Of a stretch of DNA of 64,000 bases, positions 27,844 through 42,597 are shown one piece after another (the stretch's first letter is position 1; every line of letters starts with the position of its first letter). This stretch comes from Echinometra lucunter (Eukaryota; Echinodermata; Echinoidea; Camarodonta; Echinometridae), in contig CM057153.1 of assembly GCA_029962745.1 (NCBI GenBank), forward strand, positions 36,809,662-36,873,661, written 5' to 3'. Below the pieces are notes generated by a model that did not search any database, had not been told where the DNA came from, and saw only the letters and a program-made list of their open reading frames with translations. Both the position numbers and the translations under genes were made by a program.

Positions 27844-29434
27844 CTCTTTGTATCGCTTCACAGTTCTCCATTTCATCCATAATTATTCATGTTACTTCTA
27901 TTTTGTTTCATATCACAATGCTAATCCTTCTTAAAGTAGCCATGATCGCGTTTATTTCACGAAGCTATCTATTTTCACTCTAAGGTAATGTCTGTTCCGA
28001 GACTATATTGAAATACGTCCTAACAAACGGTGAGAAAAATATCCTCACGCAAACCACTGTTGAAAACCCCTTTGGGAATACAGTAAATGAGTAATGTTTA
28101 AAAGACGATGACTACTTTTGTTTGAAAACCAAACATCTCGATCGAAAGAAAAATTATTCTGAATGTTTCCTGGGTCTATGAACAGTCCTTGATTCGAACT
28201 ATAATTTATTGCGGTTTTCGGGAAGAAAACGGTTTTCAACAGGCTGAAAGCAAAGTGCCTTTGGAGAGGCGAATTCATTGTTCTAAATACAATTGCCGTT
28301 CTGCGTACCTTTCCACAATTGTCTTCTTTCACTATTTTTACATCTACTTTAGATTGTCCTTAAGGTTTTCTCAAATATAGCGCGAAGCTTGGAGCCTTTG
28401 TTACACACATTTTCATACATTCTAAATGTCATCAGTGTGATTACTTGTCGCCATTTTTAGACAGGAACGTTTCAGCGAAGATTACTAATGATGTAGGTTA
28501 AGTTAGATTAATGTCATAGAACTGGAATGACCAAAATAAATATTCTTGCTATATTTGTGTGCATTAAACATTTTAGAGTGGATCGATAAGGCTTTCTATT
28601 TGTAAAGCCAAATGATATTACCATTTGGATGCAAAATATATTTTATGGACTTAGAATCATTCAGTCCCACTTATTGTCCCACATATATTTCCCATCCAAA
28701 GAATCAGTAACTGAAAGTGTGAAATATCTCATGTACTAAGTGCTAATAAGCAGGGGGCGTTGATAATGGGCTTTACTCACATCACTTGTGTTTGATTGTA
28801 AAACGTTTCCCCAGTAAACTTCATGTTTGCATCTGCGGAATTTCATGAATTACTATCAGACTGTTTAAAGTTGTAAAAAAAAAAGGAGAGCAAATATAAC
28901 AGACATAGATTTGTTTTCTACAAAGCAAATAGAAAATAACAAAGTTTGAAAGTGATTACTTAGCCTTTTGATATGGTAACTTGCATTCATTGCGTCAGTA
29001 ATACAACGAATTGATGAGCGTTGGAAAACACATCTAGTTCTGACGTAGTAGGTAGGAGCTCACCTCATGGAAAGCTGCCAAGGCAAGGGCCACTTGAACC
29101 GCTTATTTCTTGGATCATGTTGGCACTTGACGTCTGTCAACTACTTTCTCATTCTCAAGACTTGGACCACCTGATGGTTAGATTGTCTTTCACAGCTTGA
29201 TTGCCAGGCCCACGTTCGCTCGTAACGTCGCTTTTAATCAGGTAGCGTTTTCACACTCTACATGCAGTCATTGTCTGTGTCATTGTCCTTGTCAGGAGGC
29301 AGTGATGGGGTTGACGTTCGTTCCGAATCGTTCACTGCAACGCCTAAAAAGTTTTGCATGGATGGATCTAAATCAGTTGCGAGTACATCTCTGAGAGATG
29401 ACAAAAATATAGTTTTAACTTTTTAACAATTACA

Positions 29435-29473
<39 letters not shown>
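29435..29473. repeat. (GAT)n microsatellite
   Basis: About 13 GAT trinucleotides. Confidence 0.93.
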
Positions 29474-30351
29474 AATGACTTGATATTACTAGCAATTATT
29501 TATGGTTAATATCAAGGAACAGTTTGTAGTAAGGAATTTTCTACACGTTGATTCATGAAGTGAAATTTTCAGTTGACTGATTGCTTATGATAAGTACTAA
29601 TAGTGTAGGCAGATAATTCTCGGTACCCAGCTCACCACTACAAGTCCTTTTATTTCATAAAACATGACGCAGTCGTGTTTTACTATATATAACATTCTTT
29701 TCTACCGAGGTGTTCAGCAATATTTATTAAAAGATGGAAAGCACTGGAACACAGCGTCTTTCACCATAAAGCTACCATATAGGTGAACATGATAATGAAC
29801 TGAGGATAGTTTCCCGCGTTCCTCGCTATTCTCCTTCGTCACTTTAATGTTGAGACATTTTTCATGAAGCGACCCTTCTCTTGTGTCTTGAATTAGTTGC
29901 CCTAGATACGCTTCCCTTTGGTGTGATTGTCATAAGCTAGAGTGATTGTAATCAAGGGAGCTATTCATATTGAATAACTGAGCCAGACTTGTGCTAGGTT
30001 CCCATTCACATTCCATTGATGCTTGAACACGTCTTCTACTGAAAAAGTGGTTATGAATTATTTTACTCTTTATGCATGGTCGAAGAGCATGCAACCTAAA
30101 AAACTGCTGTGTTCGTCTAAATACTTTACTGTGAAGAGAAAATATGAGTAAGAAAAGGAAACGTGCTTATTTTTTTGAATTTCATTTCCAAGTCATCATA
30201 TAGGTATAAAGGACCATGCTAAGCGCAACTTATGAATCTTATCATGAATAAATATGGCATTACAGTGTATTAATAATTGCAAATTTAGAAAAATGAAGCA
30301 TTTTCTCCTTCAGGACCAGGAATACCCCTTTTATGGACAAGCCCAGTACGA

Positions 30352-30411
30352 AATATATATATATATATATTATTGTGATCAGTCTCGGTGATGTACGTTT
30401 GCGGTTCTTCG

Positions 30412-30476
<65 letters not shown>
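30352..30476. repeat. Two (AT)n runs around a short unique island
   Basis: AT runs of about 10 units (30352-30371) and 31 units (30414-30476) are separated by 42 bases of non-repetitive sequence. The opposite-strand frames of Ile-Tyr repeats here are not genes. Confidence 0.93.
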
Positions 30477-30479
<3 letters not shown>

Positions 30480-33400
30480 AAGGTAACTAGGAGTATATAG
30501 TTCCATTCTGACAATATTTTTTTTTTCAATTTTTATTTCCCATTTGGTGATTCGGCAAGCTTCAAAGTGTGAAATGTTGTGAGCAGGAGAAAGGTGTCGT
30601 AAATGAGAACCGAAAAGAATTACGTTAACAGCTCTGGTTGAGTAGCGGTCATGCCCAGTGATCTCCCTCGTTTATCGATCACATCAAGGGTCTAAACCGA
30701 TTCTAACTTCACGAACGCATGCACGTTTGAAGTTCTGTACGTGAGAAACCTGTGGTTCAATCAACTATTTGGCCGAAAGATCGAAGGCGGGTCTGACCAG
30801 AATATCAAAGGACTTCCTTAGTCAAGATCAAAGGCAGTCATCCATACAGTTTTTCTTGAGTGTTTTTCACTACAGTATCTTGTGCGATGGAGTAAAGAAA
30901 ACAAATAAAGAATGAAAGGTGTAAGACATATAGAACTTTCGAACAAATCATCGATGATTTCTACTGAAACTAGAGGACTCTTCAGTAATAAAATGATCAT
31001 AAAGCAAACAAATAACATTACAGAATCAAATCGGGGAAAAAAAATCTAATAAGTGGGGAACAAATTACAAAGACATCATAACGCTCATAAAATGCCCCTG
31101 AATAGTTTTAAAGTTTCCACTTACTACTTTATACTGACTAATTCATTCCGTTTCTTAGAAATTGAGTTAGATGTTAGCACCATTTATGTTTTTGATAGGA
31201 ACAGTAAGCTAGTAAAGAAGTGCTTAAAATACGAATATGAATCAGTATCTGTTTTTGTTACATGTGAGAAAGAGACGATAAATCAGGCAAGACGATCAAA
31301 TTTTACAGATTTCTATCAGTTTGTGATTGTTTAAGTACAGTGTGTCTACTATGTGCCTTGTATGGAATCTTCGTATACTGAGTAACAAGTTCATTAAGCA
31401 TCGTACGATTCCATTTTATTTGGCTACAGTTATTTAATTTATGTCATTGTATACTTATGTTCAACGTATTCTTGATCAAGACATACGTTGAAAAAATAAA
31501 CCTGAATAATATTTTATCTCATTCTCTTATTTTCCCATTTTTATTGTAATTTTTACCTCCTCTGTTTAATTAATAATGAGTGCAGCTGCTGTAAGCTATA
31601 TTTGAGGTCTTATCCTGAATGCTATTTCATTAGAGAACCTGCTATTCAAGAACCCACTGGTACCTGTCCAGAAAATGCCATCTAACTGAGGAATAATTGT
31701 TTCTCCTGCTTATGACATCATCCTGTTCCCACATTCAATATAAAATTCAATATCTTCTGGCACACATGTACATTTGATATGGGCTTATGCGTCAATCTAA
31801 CGAAAAGTTTTTTTTTTTTAAAGATTCGTATACTCTTCGTATTAAACTGTAATCAGAGTAATCTTTGAAAGGCCAAGCACAACAGCTGTTTCCTTTTATC
31901 TTAAAAGGTTACCTTACTCTACGTAATTAAGGAATAAATTGGCCGTGTGCTGATTTGTTAGCAATAACAAACATGCCTCATATCAGAGAGATTCTGCAAG
32001 AACTACCCTGGATATTACAGGGGAACAAAAGGGGGCTTGACTCGGTTGCACAGCTCAATGTCAGGTTTCCTCAATGTCTCATTATGAGACCCTGTGCAAA
32101 GCAAACCATGCAGTGCTATTTTCATCTCCACGCGTGCTTTTGTAAGCATCGGTAAGCATTAGTGTTCTACACAGCCAGCCCACAGTGCTTTTTCTTCACG
32201 CCATATTTTTTGGTGCTTGTGTATTAAGTTCTCTGTGTGCCTAATCTTCTCGTGTTTTTCGTCACCTAGTTAATCAGCGAAATCTAAAACGATTTACGTG
32301 CGTTCCACCGCGGCAAAAACCTAAGAGGTATTATGAGGGTCACGTGATACTGTTGTTTAGATTGAAAAGTAAAACGCTATCTGAATGAATTGTTCGTTTA
32401 TGATTAAGCTAGGAAAATAATCCATCGAATTGCTTGTCTCCGTATGATAATGTATTGTTCAAAACTATATGGTATCATGTTAATATTTCCAGTGATATAT
32501 TCATTTGGCCCAATGATTATTCAGCAGTTGGAATTAACAATCAGCTTTGAAGATTATATTATTTTCCTCCTTTTGTGTGTGTATTTTATATCAGTTTAAT
32601 TAGATCAGTACAGATTCTCCATTTCCTTTTAAAACTCCATTCAACTCTCACCTCTATTTGAGCCTTATAAAACTTCCACAGATCGCTGAAGGTTGGCGTG
32701 AAATTTAAATTGTAGATTAATAGTTTCGATACGTTTCTATTATAATTTTTATCATAAAAATATCTTGAGATGAAACTTGTTGCATTGATAATATATGCAG
32801 TTGTTCCATTGCTCTTCTATAATGAGAACTAGGCCGAATTTACTGTATCGTCCACAAGTTAAAAAGCCGTTCGAGAAGCATTCTAGTCACGCACAGTAGT
32901 AGGCTATCTCAGATGCATACCAATCCAAGCTGAGACGCCATGCTATCATCTTTCGAACAAGGTTAAGATGTCTAAGTTCTACTCCCTTTTTACTCGTTTG
33001 GTTTATATTGCCCAATCCCTAGGTCATGTAAGTTGCAAGGCACCTAGCACCTTAATAGATAAGTTCTTCCTTAGACTATCAAATTTTAGGCCTGACCTTT
33101 TCTTTATCCATATTCCTCGTGAATAAAATTCATTTCAAAAACTCAAATCATCAGTTTCTTGATTCGTTGAATTTTTTTCTCAAGATTAATATTAATTGTT
33201 TCTTGTTGGCTGTTGTTGGTTTGGGTTTTTTTTCATTTATATATCCCCCTCCTGCGCACTCCCTTTTTCGAAAAAACAGTCTCTTGCAGCTATTTTCTCG
33301 ATTAATGAAACATATTGTCTGGAGAATCAATTATGAATAATGGAGATTTGATGACAGTCTGATTTGTAGCTCTCAACGATTCTCATCACGTCCCAGACAA

Positions 33401-36337
33401 ATTCGGTCATAGGAGCACGAATCTCTTTTGACGTCACTGCTTACCAATTATCCACCTGTTGTAAAAATGGGATGTTATTGCAAACAGTCTGTTCAAAGAC
33501 TCGGAAAGTGCCTCCAATGGATTCGTAAAATTGTTTGCTTTTGCTTTGACCTACCTTTCAAGATAGTTTAACGCTTGCAAACATCCTTGGAAAAAATATG
33601 TAAGTCCTGACCTAAACACTAAATGCCACCACAACACCATCACCATAACATCAATGTTTATTCCGCCAAAGCTATCATTCCATGAGGAGAGTTTCTTTAA
33701 AATGTCATCATGCTCTGCACATTACTCTAACATGTACCTCCTTAAATCTACAACCATACAGACAAAATTTGTTTCGTATTCATTTTTTTAAAAGAATTTT
33801 CTCAAAGTGCCGCTGCAGAAGCACTGTTCTCTCATGTCGATTTGCTTCAAAAGCCAACCAGGCACTTGTTAAAGGATGGGCTAAAGATTTTACAAGGGGT
33901 ACATTTCTCATGTCGCCGCTCGCTGTAAATAACGTATTCAGTCGTTGATGGCACTTATAAAAGCGGGGCCGCTTCGCGATGGAGTTTAAGTGTTTACATG
34001 AATTAGCATCAAAACACACAACTGGCACTTTACACTTGAAAATGGGCAACCCGAATGAGTGAACATTTTCCGTAGGTGATGACCTGTCCCCGCGGATTGA
34101 GCTACTTTAAATCCTCTTTCATCCATTCCGCAAGGGCATCACCTTGAATCTGTTCAGGGTATAGAATTCAATGATTTCTCTTGGAATATGAAAGCGGAAT
34201 AAACGCCGTGTCGCTTGTTTTAAGGCGGGGGAAAGAAGTGGCTATTTTAGAAAACGTGCAGAGAACTGCAGGATGTGTAAAACAGTTGGTGATATAAATA
34301 TGGAAGTGCTTAGTCAAGAGACGTCAAGAGAGGACAGTAGAAATCTAAGTAGATTGAAATGATATTCAGCTCATTTCCACCGTTTTTCGATGGTTTAGGA
34401 TGATATTGAGGTGCATATTTTAATCCTCTCCTCGACAATAAGCAACACAGTCACACTGATAAGATGGTTGTGGTTTTAACAACAGTGGGTTCTCGTATAG
34501 TACTCATGTCTGTACACCTGATCCTCCTCTCTTCATTTCTTTGTTTACATACATAAGAAAGTGTCAGCGTCACGTTACATACATGTCATTTTAAAGTATG
34601 CATGCGAAATTCAGATTTGAAAACGTAATCAGTACCTTTTTGATCTAAAAGAAATATAAAATTTCTCACTTGCTTATATTTATCATTGGTACTTTAGTAT
34701 TTTTTAGTATTTTTCTACTGGCTTTTTGGACCCTATGTCATCACAGAAAACCATCCGGAATTTCTTTTCTCATTTTTTTCCATGCTATTCCGTGTGGGTA
34801 ATTTGTAGACAGAAGTTGTATTCATTTATCTCTATCCCCAAGCCTTGGCTGATGTGTCTTTTCCATGCCTTTGTTCTCCAATAGGAAAACTTGATCATAT
34901 CTGTGCACAGATTTTTATGCGGGGAAATGGAATAATTTAATGAATCTATTTGACATGAATCTTCACATAACTACGTTCATATCCTATTTTTACGGGATGT
35001 GATATATACTAATGTAATGATAAAGTGAAATTTAAACGGACGCGTCCTTAATTTAGTATTATGAATTTGTTGTAGTGCATGTCAGTGCCACCCTAATCTT
35101 AATTGGCGATATCAAATCAAGCCTAAGGCACCACTGGTCATGCGCTAACAGATTCTGATGGTTAGGGTAAGAGTTGACATTAGGTTAAACCTCGTTCACA
35201 TTATGACGATTTAAACCGTTTTAATTCCAGGTTTTTTATGCTAATGTTTCAATGGGGGGCTTCAAGCATGCCCGACAGAAGCACCAACATCTCAACGCAC
35301 CTGGCTTATTGCATAACTTATTGGATCATCTTTTCTTCTTATTCTGGAAGCTCCCCAGTTATGGCTGATCTAAGCTACAGTGTTCTGAAACCGAATTTGT
35401 CTCTAGATGGACATAGGGGTGGTTCGCCTCACCTTTCTGTATCTTAAAACAAAGATTAGGATGTCTGCTTTAATAGGGGACTTTGCTCCTTGCAGCAACT
35501 TTTTTATCATTTGCATCTGAGTTTATTTCGCCTTGGTGGTTTTATTGGACGGTTAACCACACCATTCGGAAACTGGAATAAAGTTTTTTGGTTTACCTTT
35601 AGGATAAAGAGGTAAGGATAAAGGTAAGTATCATGGTTTCTGATGCAGTTTGGATATGAGAAGTGAAGGAATTACCTCTCCTATAATAGCTAGACTACAG
35701 TTACTGATACGCAGTGCAGTTATTTGATTATCTAGGCATTTCTATTACGTATTGTGGTCTATACGGTGTTGTTGTTTTCTGTCAGTCCCATGATCTGTAA
35801 GGAATATTTTGATACCATATCCAAATGATATCCAACAGGAAATTCCAGGGGGTTTTTTTACGAATAATTTATCCTTTATCAATGAACTTCATTGGCTATC
35901 TATCATCAAAAGACACTCTGCTCGGTGTTTAGGGGAGCCTTATTTGAAACGACACTTATCGTAAGCCACGCATTTCAATTGCTTGGAATTATTGTATTTG
36001 ATCAAATAAATTGGATTAATAAACCGCCCTTTTTAGTCCTGAAACCGCAGAAATTGATTGGATTTTTATGGGTGGTAGTTGTGTGGACTGTCATTATCAT
36101 AAGTCCAATGACATATCTGGCCTTCCTCATTGATACTTTGCATTCACGTTCTTTTCAACAAAAGGAAACTAATTACTGTTAGCTTTAGAATGCATTGTAT
36201 TGCATGATTATACGTTTCAATAATGAATGTTTAGATCTCAATGAGAATCAATCATGTTATCAAGAGCATTTAATAACGAGACTTTTAAAAATATATAGCA
36301 CTTGATCGATACTTTTATCTATTTTACTTTTTAAATT

Positions 36338-36693
36338 CGACTCCGAATGTGGGGATGAGGATTTCGTCTCTTTGCAACTGGACGTATTATCCCCTTCTTC
36401 CCACGTTATCTATTACCATTATGTATAATATTTCATATACACCACGATAAAAAACTTCTTTCGAAAAATCAGCTGAGGAGCAATGTCCTTGACGGTATTA
36501 GAGGTTTCTTTTAAACGACTCCGAATGTGGGGATGAGGATTTCGTCTCTTTGCAACTGGACTTGTTATCCCCTTCTTCCCACGTTATCTATTACCATTAT
36601 GTATAATATTTCATATACACCACGATAAAAAACTTCTTTCGAAAAATCAGCTGAGGAGCAATGTCCTTGACGGTATTAGAGGTTTCTTTTAAA
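36338..36693. repeat. 178-bp tandem duplication
   Basis: Copy A 36338-36515 and copy B 36516-36693 are head to tail, starting CGACTCCGAATGTGGGG and ending GAGGTTTCTTTTAAA. I see two base differences (GGACGTATT versus GGACTTGTT). A TTTTAAA-like microhomology precedes both copies. No gene is recognisable within the unit. Confidence 0.92.
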
Positions 36694-39600
36694 GGAAGTA
36701 ACCGCTTCCTTTGGATTTTTTATCTCTATGCATTTTCATTCATTAACTGCACTTCCCATGATTTGACTTAACAGAGTCATACTTGTTAATAAAAGCCGCG
36801 GAATCATATTATTGAGCCCTCTGATTCTTATGTTTTAAACAGTAGGTGATATTTTAACAACAATATTTTAAGACAGAACAAATCTTGTTAACATAATTAG
36901 GTCCTATAGTTGTGTTTGCAGTGCCTAATGGGATCCAATGATGCGAACCTTGTTTTAAGACTGAGGATTATCAAATGTCTGGTAAAAATCCTTCACCCGA
37001 AGACGTCGGCAAAGGTTGTTTTTTCCCCTCGAAAACTTCCTTTCTTACGAGAATCCCTTTCGCATTCACTGCATACATTCTGAACAGATCTGTCGTAAAC
37101 CGAATGATCTGTCTTTAAGAGTTTATTTTAGATGTATAGACTGTCTGGGTAATAAAAGTAGGGTTTATGGTATTTAGATGTGATTCAGGCTGAGAGTTGC
37201 TGAAAGGAGATGTAAATACATGATTTGCACTTATCATGAAATCACAAATGAAGAATCTTCTACATAAATTATAAAGCAAGTATTCAAAGTGATGTTTACC
37301 ATACATTTCACCAAAATCCTCAGACACACTGCCGGATGAGTCTTATTACATATCTATTGATAACTTCTTGCATCTCAGGGGATAGTGCTCTCCATCTGTG
37401 AAGATAGGTGGTATTGACCTTTACGCCCCCGTTTTTCAATCATGCCTAAGAATAATCTTATTTCATTTCTGTTTTGTCTGGTTCTATGTGAAGATCGTAA
37501 ACATATTCCCAGTAACTACATATTTCACATGGATTAAAACACGCCTTTTCATCCGAATCACATGACCTTGCTTTTACTTAGCTTGAAATGTACAGCATTT
37601 ATGTGAATTTCAAATAGTCTGACTAAAGTTATTTTTGAATAGCACTGACTCTACACCTTTTTACTCCCGTTTCTCGTGTTTGTCCTACTCCTGCATCTCT
37701 TCTCTACTCTTTTTTTTTCAGTACATGTCTACAAGCATTTTAACATTCATCATTAATTGACCTGTCTCAGTAAATATTCTGTCTCCTTTTATCAAATAAT
37801 TTTTCCCTTTTCTGGATTCAGTAATCTCTTTCTCACTTCTTCTCTCTTTATTTGTATTTCCCTCTTTGCATATTCATTATCATTTTCAGCTTTCTTAGCT
37901 ACGTTTATTATCTATTCGGATTTTTCTCCTTTCTCCTTTCTATGTGCTCCTATGTATTACTTGATCTATCTTACGGGAATAGACTCCCTCGAATTTATGT
38001 TAGGCTCCGGGATTGAATACCCATACGCTGTAATCCAACTTAATACACACAAAATTGGATTTCAAAATTGAATACTAGGGCAATAAAACTGCCGAAAAGC
38101 CATCCAACCGAACGCACTTATCATGGACAATATGCCCTCTTGATAAAAGGCAAACATGAATGGACCAGGCGGTTTATGTTATATCTGAGTGTGTGCGTTA
38201 ACGTGCGCGAGTATGTGTTTGTGCATGTGAGAGTGTGTATAGTGGGTGTGTTTTGGGTGTGTGATCCTGCATGTATATATAAATAGGGTAATCATAATAA
38301 CTGTTTTGAACTGTTAAAGGTGTGTCTGCCTTCAGATACGACATTAAAGTATGGTATTGACCATATTTTTTTGATATTTTTGAAAAATCTTTCGAGGAGG
38401 TTTAATAATCTTTTACTTTATTTCATTTATTTATTATATTCATGTTCACAAAGGATAATTGTTTATATTTTCATTTACAATCTTGCTTCATAATTTCGGA
38501 AATGCAAATGTAGAAAACAATCATAAATACTTAATCAAATACATGTAAACTGTAAATTTTCACAGTAGACACATTTATCTGAATTTTGTTCAATTTTGTT
38601 TTTGTCCTGTTTTACGGACTTGTTTCCAGGTCATGTATACACTCAATGTGGTATGACAATAGACACCTTTCTCCTTCTTCTTCTAGTGCTCATGAGTTGA
38701 AATCCCTTGTGAAATAAACCATCCGGAAGTCATAAAGAATCATAGATAAAATGATAGTGATAGTGTCCTTCACATAAACGCATAAATGTTTCCATCAAAA
38801 TTTCGAGCTTTGGAAAATGAGCTGAATCAGTTATTACTATACACTTATCCTGCTTATAGCTCCTTCATTATTATACGACGTATCCTGGATGTACACATTC
38901 TCGTTCTTGTTCATATGCTTTTCCCTTCTCTGTATTGAAAATTTTCAAGAGATGCCAATGGCGACAAGTAGCGTGACGTTGAATTATTACCATATTTCCA
39001 TTAAGGAATTGGAAGACGAAAACAGCAACCCATGAGCATTCCAATTCTAGAGAGAAACGAAGTGAGATTTTGCCAGAATTATGACATGTTCAAGTAAAAG
39101 AAATAACTCCCTTTAAGGGTCCCATAGGATTTTGTGTCGAGCATTGATCTGGCGTGGTATGTTGTTTGTGTACAATTTCGAGAGTACATCTCCAAGCCGG
39201 GATTAATCTCGCCCTATCCGTGCTCGCGCATGTGTAATCGTACCACGCGTAGACAAACACGAGTGGTCGAGTAAATGAGTCGAGGTGCGAGGAAACAGAT
39301 AGAGGAGGAGCATGTGAAGAACCCTTTTGGTCTCTCTTGGGCCTCTGCACCCATTCTATTAGCCACATACGATGATTAGCTCACAGTAAAGAGCTTTAAG
39401 ATGGTAGCATATGTTGTGCCATATTTCTGTTTTGGTACAAATACACAAAAAGAAAATTGTACGTACTTGTATTTTATAGTCAGCAAGTTTCCATTCAAGA
39501 GGTATTTATATATATTTTTGTGTGAAAATTCCGATGGTTAAAAGAATAGTGAAATATTGAATATGTGTCAGGAAAACAATTCAACCAAATAGGCGTTCAT

Positions 39601-42548
39601 GAAAAAAGACAATGTGCAAAAAAGGGATAAAATTTGATAATAATTGCCTCAGAATTTGGAACTCCTTGGGCATATGCTCAGTAAGTCTTAAAGCTCATAT
39701 ACATTATGTTTGAAGTAACCTTAAATTGGCTATGTATAGGCTCGTATTGTCCTTTGTTCATGGAAAGACACTTGTGCGAGATCATGTGATATTCTATTCA
39801 TTATTTCCGGCGAAATGTAGCTTCACATCATCTTAGTTTTGCAAGTATTTGCTCTATAACATTTACAAAAAAAAATATGACAAGGAGTTTATCATGGTTT
39901 ACCAAAACTTGACACAACAGTTAAGGTCACAGTATACGCTAAGAGTAATATCAGGTAATTAGGCCGCATGGAAGGATCATAGAGTTATCTAAAAAAGTAT
40001 CTGTGAATATTGCCACTATAGAGGCATGTGTTACTTGTTACTTGTTGAGATACTAGTAATCCCTTTTGTAGCTCACACTGGATGCTACACTGGGTATTAG
40101 AGTTATCTTTAGTAGATATGAAATAAAGGCATGTATTACTTGTATGCTTGTTGAGATAATCCGTTTGGTAGCTCACACCGGGTGCTATACTGGGTATTAG
40201 AGTTATCTTTAGTAGATAATATTTATGAAATAAAGGCATGTATTACTTGTTTACTTGTTGAGATAATCCGTTTGGCAGCTCACACCGGGTGCTATACAGG
40301 GTATTAGAGTTATCTTTAGTAGATATGAAATAAAGGCATGTATTACTTGTATATTTGTTGAGATAATCCGTTTGGCAGCTCACACTGAGTGCTATACTGG
40401 GTATTAGAGTTATCTTTAGTAGATATGAAATCAGGGAACCCTTTGAATATTAAGCCCCTAATAAATCGGACTAGAGGCTAAGGAAATAGGTTTTATGCTG
40501 AAATCGAATCGCACTCAACGGGTTTAAGAAAATCATCAGCTCTGGTTAAGGTACTTAATGATTTATGAGCCTTTTCATTTTTTTTTTAATGTCAATAGGT
40601 AATAGTACTGAAGAAGAAATGTCTCCTAAATAGGAGCGTTGTGTGTAAGCAAGACTTATTCAGTTTCAAATAATGTAAATGATTGTCAAACCCTGCAATA
40701 TAAAGACGGTTCTATTGTACCCTGTGATAGCTTTTTCTCAACAACGGCGATACATTTTTTTTTACAGTGTTTATCAATCATGTCAATAATTAAACCTAAG
40801 AACAATAATCTGACATGTACTGCAAAATACGGTTGAGGCCTGACAAGCAGTGTAATTAGACGTAAAGTAAATGTATATACACATTCACCATATAACATGT
40901 AACATGTATAAGGTTAGAGGTACCAGAGATGCGAGGTGATGTATTATATATCTTCTATTTATATAAGCTGGGTATGAGTTAAAATTAAGGGAGGATATGA
41001 GGTAGCCGTTAATGAAATGTGACAAGTTAGATTTATATCCATCCTTTCAATACGACTCTGGCTCGCTCTTGGCTAATCACATCACAAATCTCATGATTTC
41101 TCTTTCTTTTTAGTCTGACATTTAATTTCTTGGTAAATCTTTCGTCATCGAAAGGATGGATCGTAAAATATCAGACGCTGCAATGTTGAAAAATTGGTGT
41201 ACCGTCAGTATCAAGACGGGTAAAACGTCTGCGGGGTGCAGAATTCATTTATCTCATGTACAGATGTTACATCCTGGCGTTAAAGTCACACTTGAGAGAG
41301 GGGTCAACATTGAGCCACGCCATTGACCAGAACTTTACACACTGTTACAGTGTCATGCAATATCTTCTATTCAGCATTATAAAGCTCAATAACCTTGCAT
41401 TCAACACCGAATCTTTGATACAGTACGCCTAATTTCCCCTAGGGTCAGCTCAGATTAACTTTAGCGCTGATGCGTTAGGCATATTGACCAAGTGGAGGGC
41501 ATGTGGAGGGACACACACACACACACACAAACGCTCACACCCTTACACATACTAAGATCGCACATTGCTATCGCGCAAACATACTCCCTCTAAATCGATG
41601 TCCACACATTATATTGACTATTAAACCTGGGAAAGGAATCTCAGAATTTTCCTCACCCAATCATTCAGAACTGCTATACTGTTGAATATTATAAATCCAG
41701 ACTCCTAATGCCCAAGTAGAAAAACTGCAATCTGAAGGAGATTGGGAAAGCAATTACTGGATTTTTTTTCATATTCAGGTCCTGAAAGAGACATGCACAC
41801 GTATATAGGGGAAAACCAGATGAAACTGCATTAATAACTCGGCTCCATGGAGGCTAAGGCTTCGTCATATCACTTACCCTAGGTCAATCGATATCATTCC
41901 CTTTTCATCTCTAAAAGTTTCAAAATTTTCACTTCGAAAAAAAGGATGACAGAATTATGACTTATTTCAGAATTGATTTATAAAAGAAGTATTTTATTTC
42001 TGAAGTTGTAATCTTTAAGATTAAACAAATAATGTGCGTCCGTTTCTTGAAAGTTGAAAATATCATACTTTCTGTTATGACACAAATTCTAAAAACATCA
42101 ACCTTTTGAAAAATGAAGGTTTGGATAATGGACATTACGCACAGAATGCAATCTTCACATACACTCCTAGGTACTCCTTCCATGATATTGAATACGTAGA
42201 TAATTTTCTCTTCATTTTTTTTCATTTGAAAGAAATTGATGCGTGAAATTTAGGTTAAAATGAATTACGGTCTATTAGTTTATTGTTCAGTTTGGCTTTC
42301 ATTCGAAGTGGGCTTGCAAGCATGAAATCGTTCCATTTTTTAAAGGATGGTTATTGTTATAAGTCTTCTATTGGACGTTAGTTTGAGATATAATTCCCCA
42401 TCTTCCTTTACAAAAAAAATGCAATAATGAAATTGGTGTTTTGATCATCTCCGAACTACAAGAATTCTTATGTACTTTGAAGGGGAAAAAGGAGAATATA
42501 GCTTATGCTTCCAAACCTAGCTTAGTATAAAGCTCATATGTTACTTAT
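36694..42548. other. No gene recognised apart from the minisatellite
   Basis: A CpG-containing patch at 39140-39300 stands out from the AT-rich background but gives no gene. GT-rich (38190-38265) and AC-rich (41508-41545) stretches produce low-complexity frames. Confidence 0.65.
40023..40431. repeat. Minisatellite, four units of about 100-107 bp
   Basis: Units start at 40023, 40128, 40235 and 40335 with GGCATGT(A/G)TTACTTGT and contain TTGTTGAGATAAT, GCTCACAC and GGGTATTAGAGTTATC. The first unit is the most divergent. The second carries a short AATATTT insertion near its end. The array ends at AGATATGAAAT. Confidence 0.9.
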
Positions 42549-42549
42549 T

Positions 42550-42597
<48 letters not shown>

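Larger units (their letters stand above)
27230..36337. other. No gene recognised
   Basis: Nine kilobases of AT-rich DNA with the microsatellites listed separately. Frames such as 31053-31334, 33682-33948 and 33780-34049 are short, overlap on both strands and have no recognisable motif. Confidence 0.7.

Noticed and set aside
27667..27882. 71-codon frame with Pro, Ser-Leu and Ile-Tyr runs
   Set aside because: Translation of a compound C/TC/TA microsatellite.
30260..30529. Opposite-strand frames with long Ile-Tyr alternation
   Set aside because: Translation of an (AT)n microsatellite.
39090..39368. 92-codon opposite-strand frame in a CpG-containing patch
   Set aside because: No recognisable domain, no splice context, both strands partly open.
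40023..40431. Regularly spaced repeats considered as a CRISPR array
   Set aside because: Units of about 105 bases are repeated along their whole length with no unique spacers, and the genome is eukaryotic.
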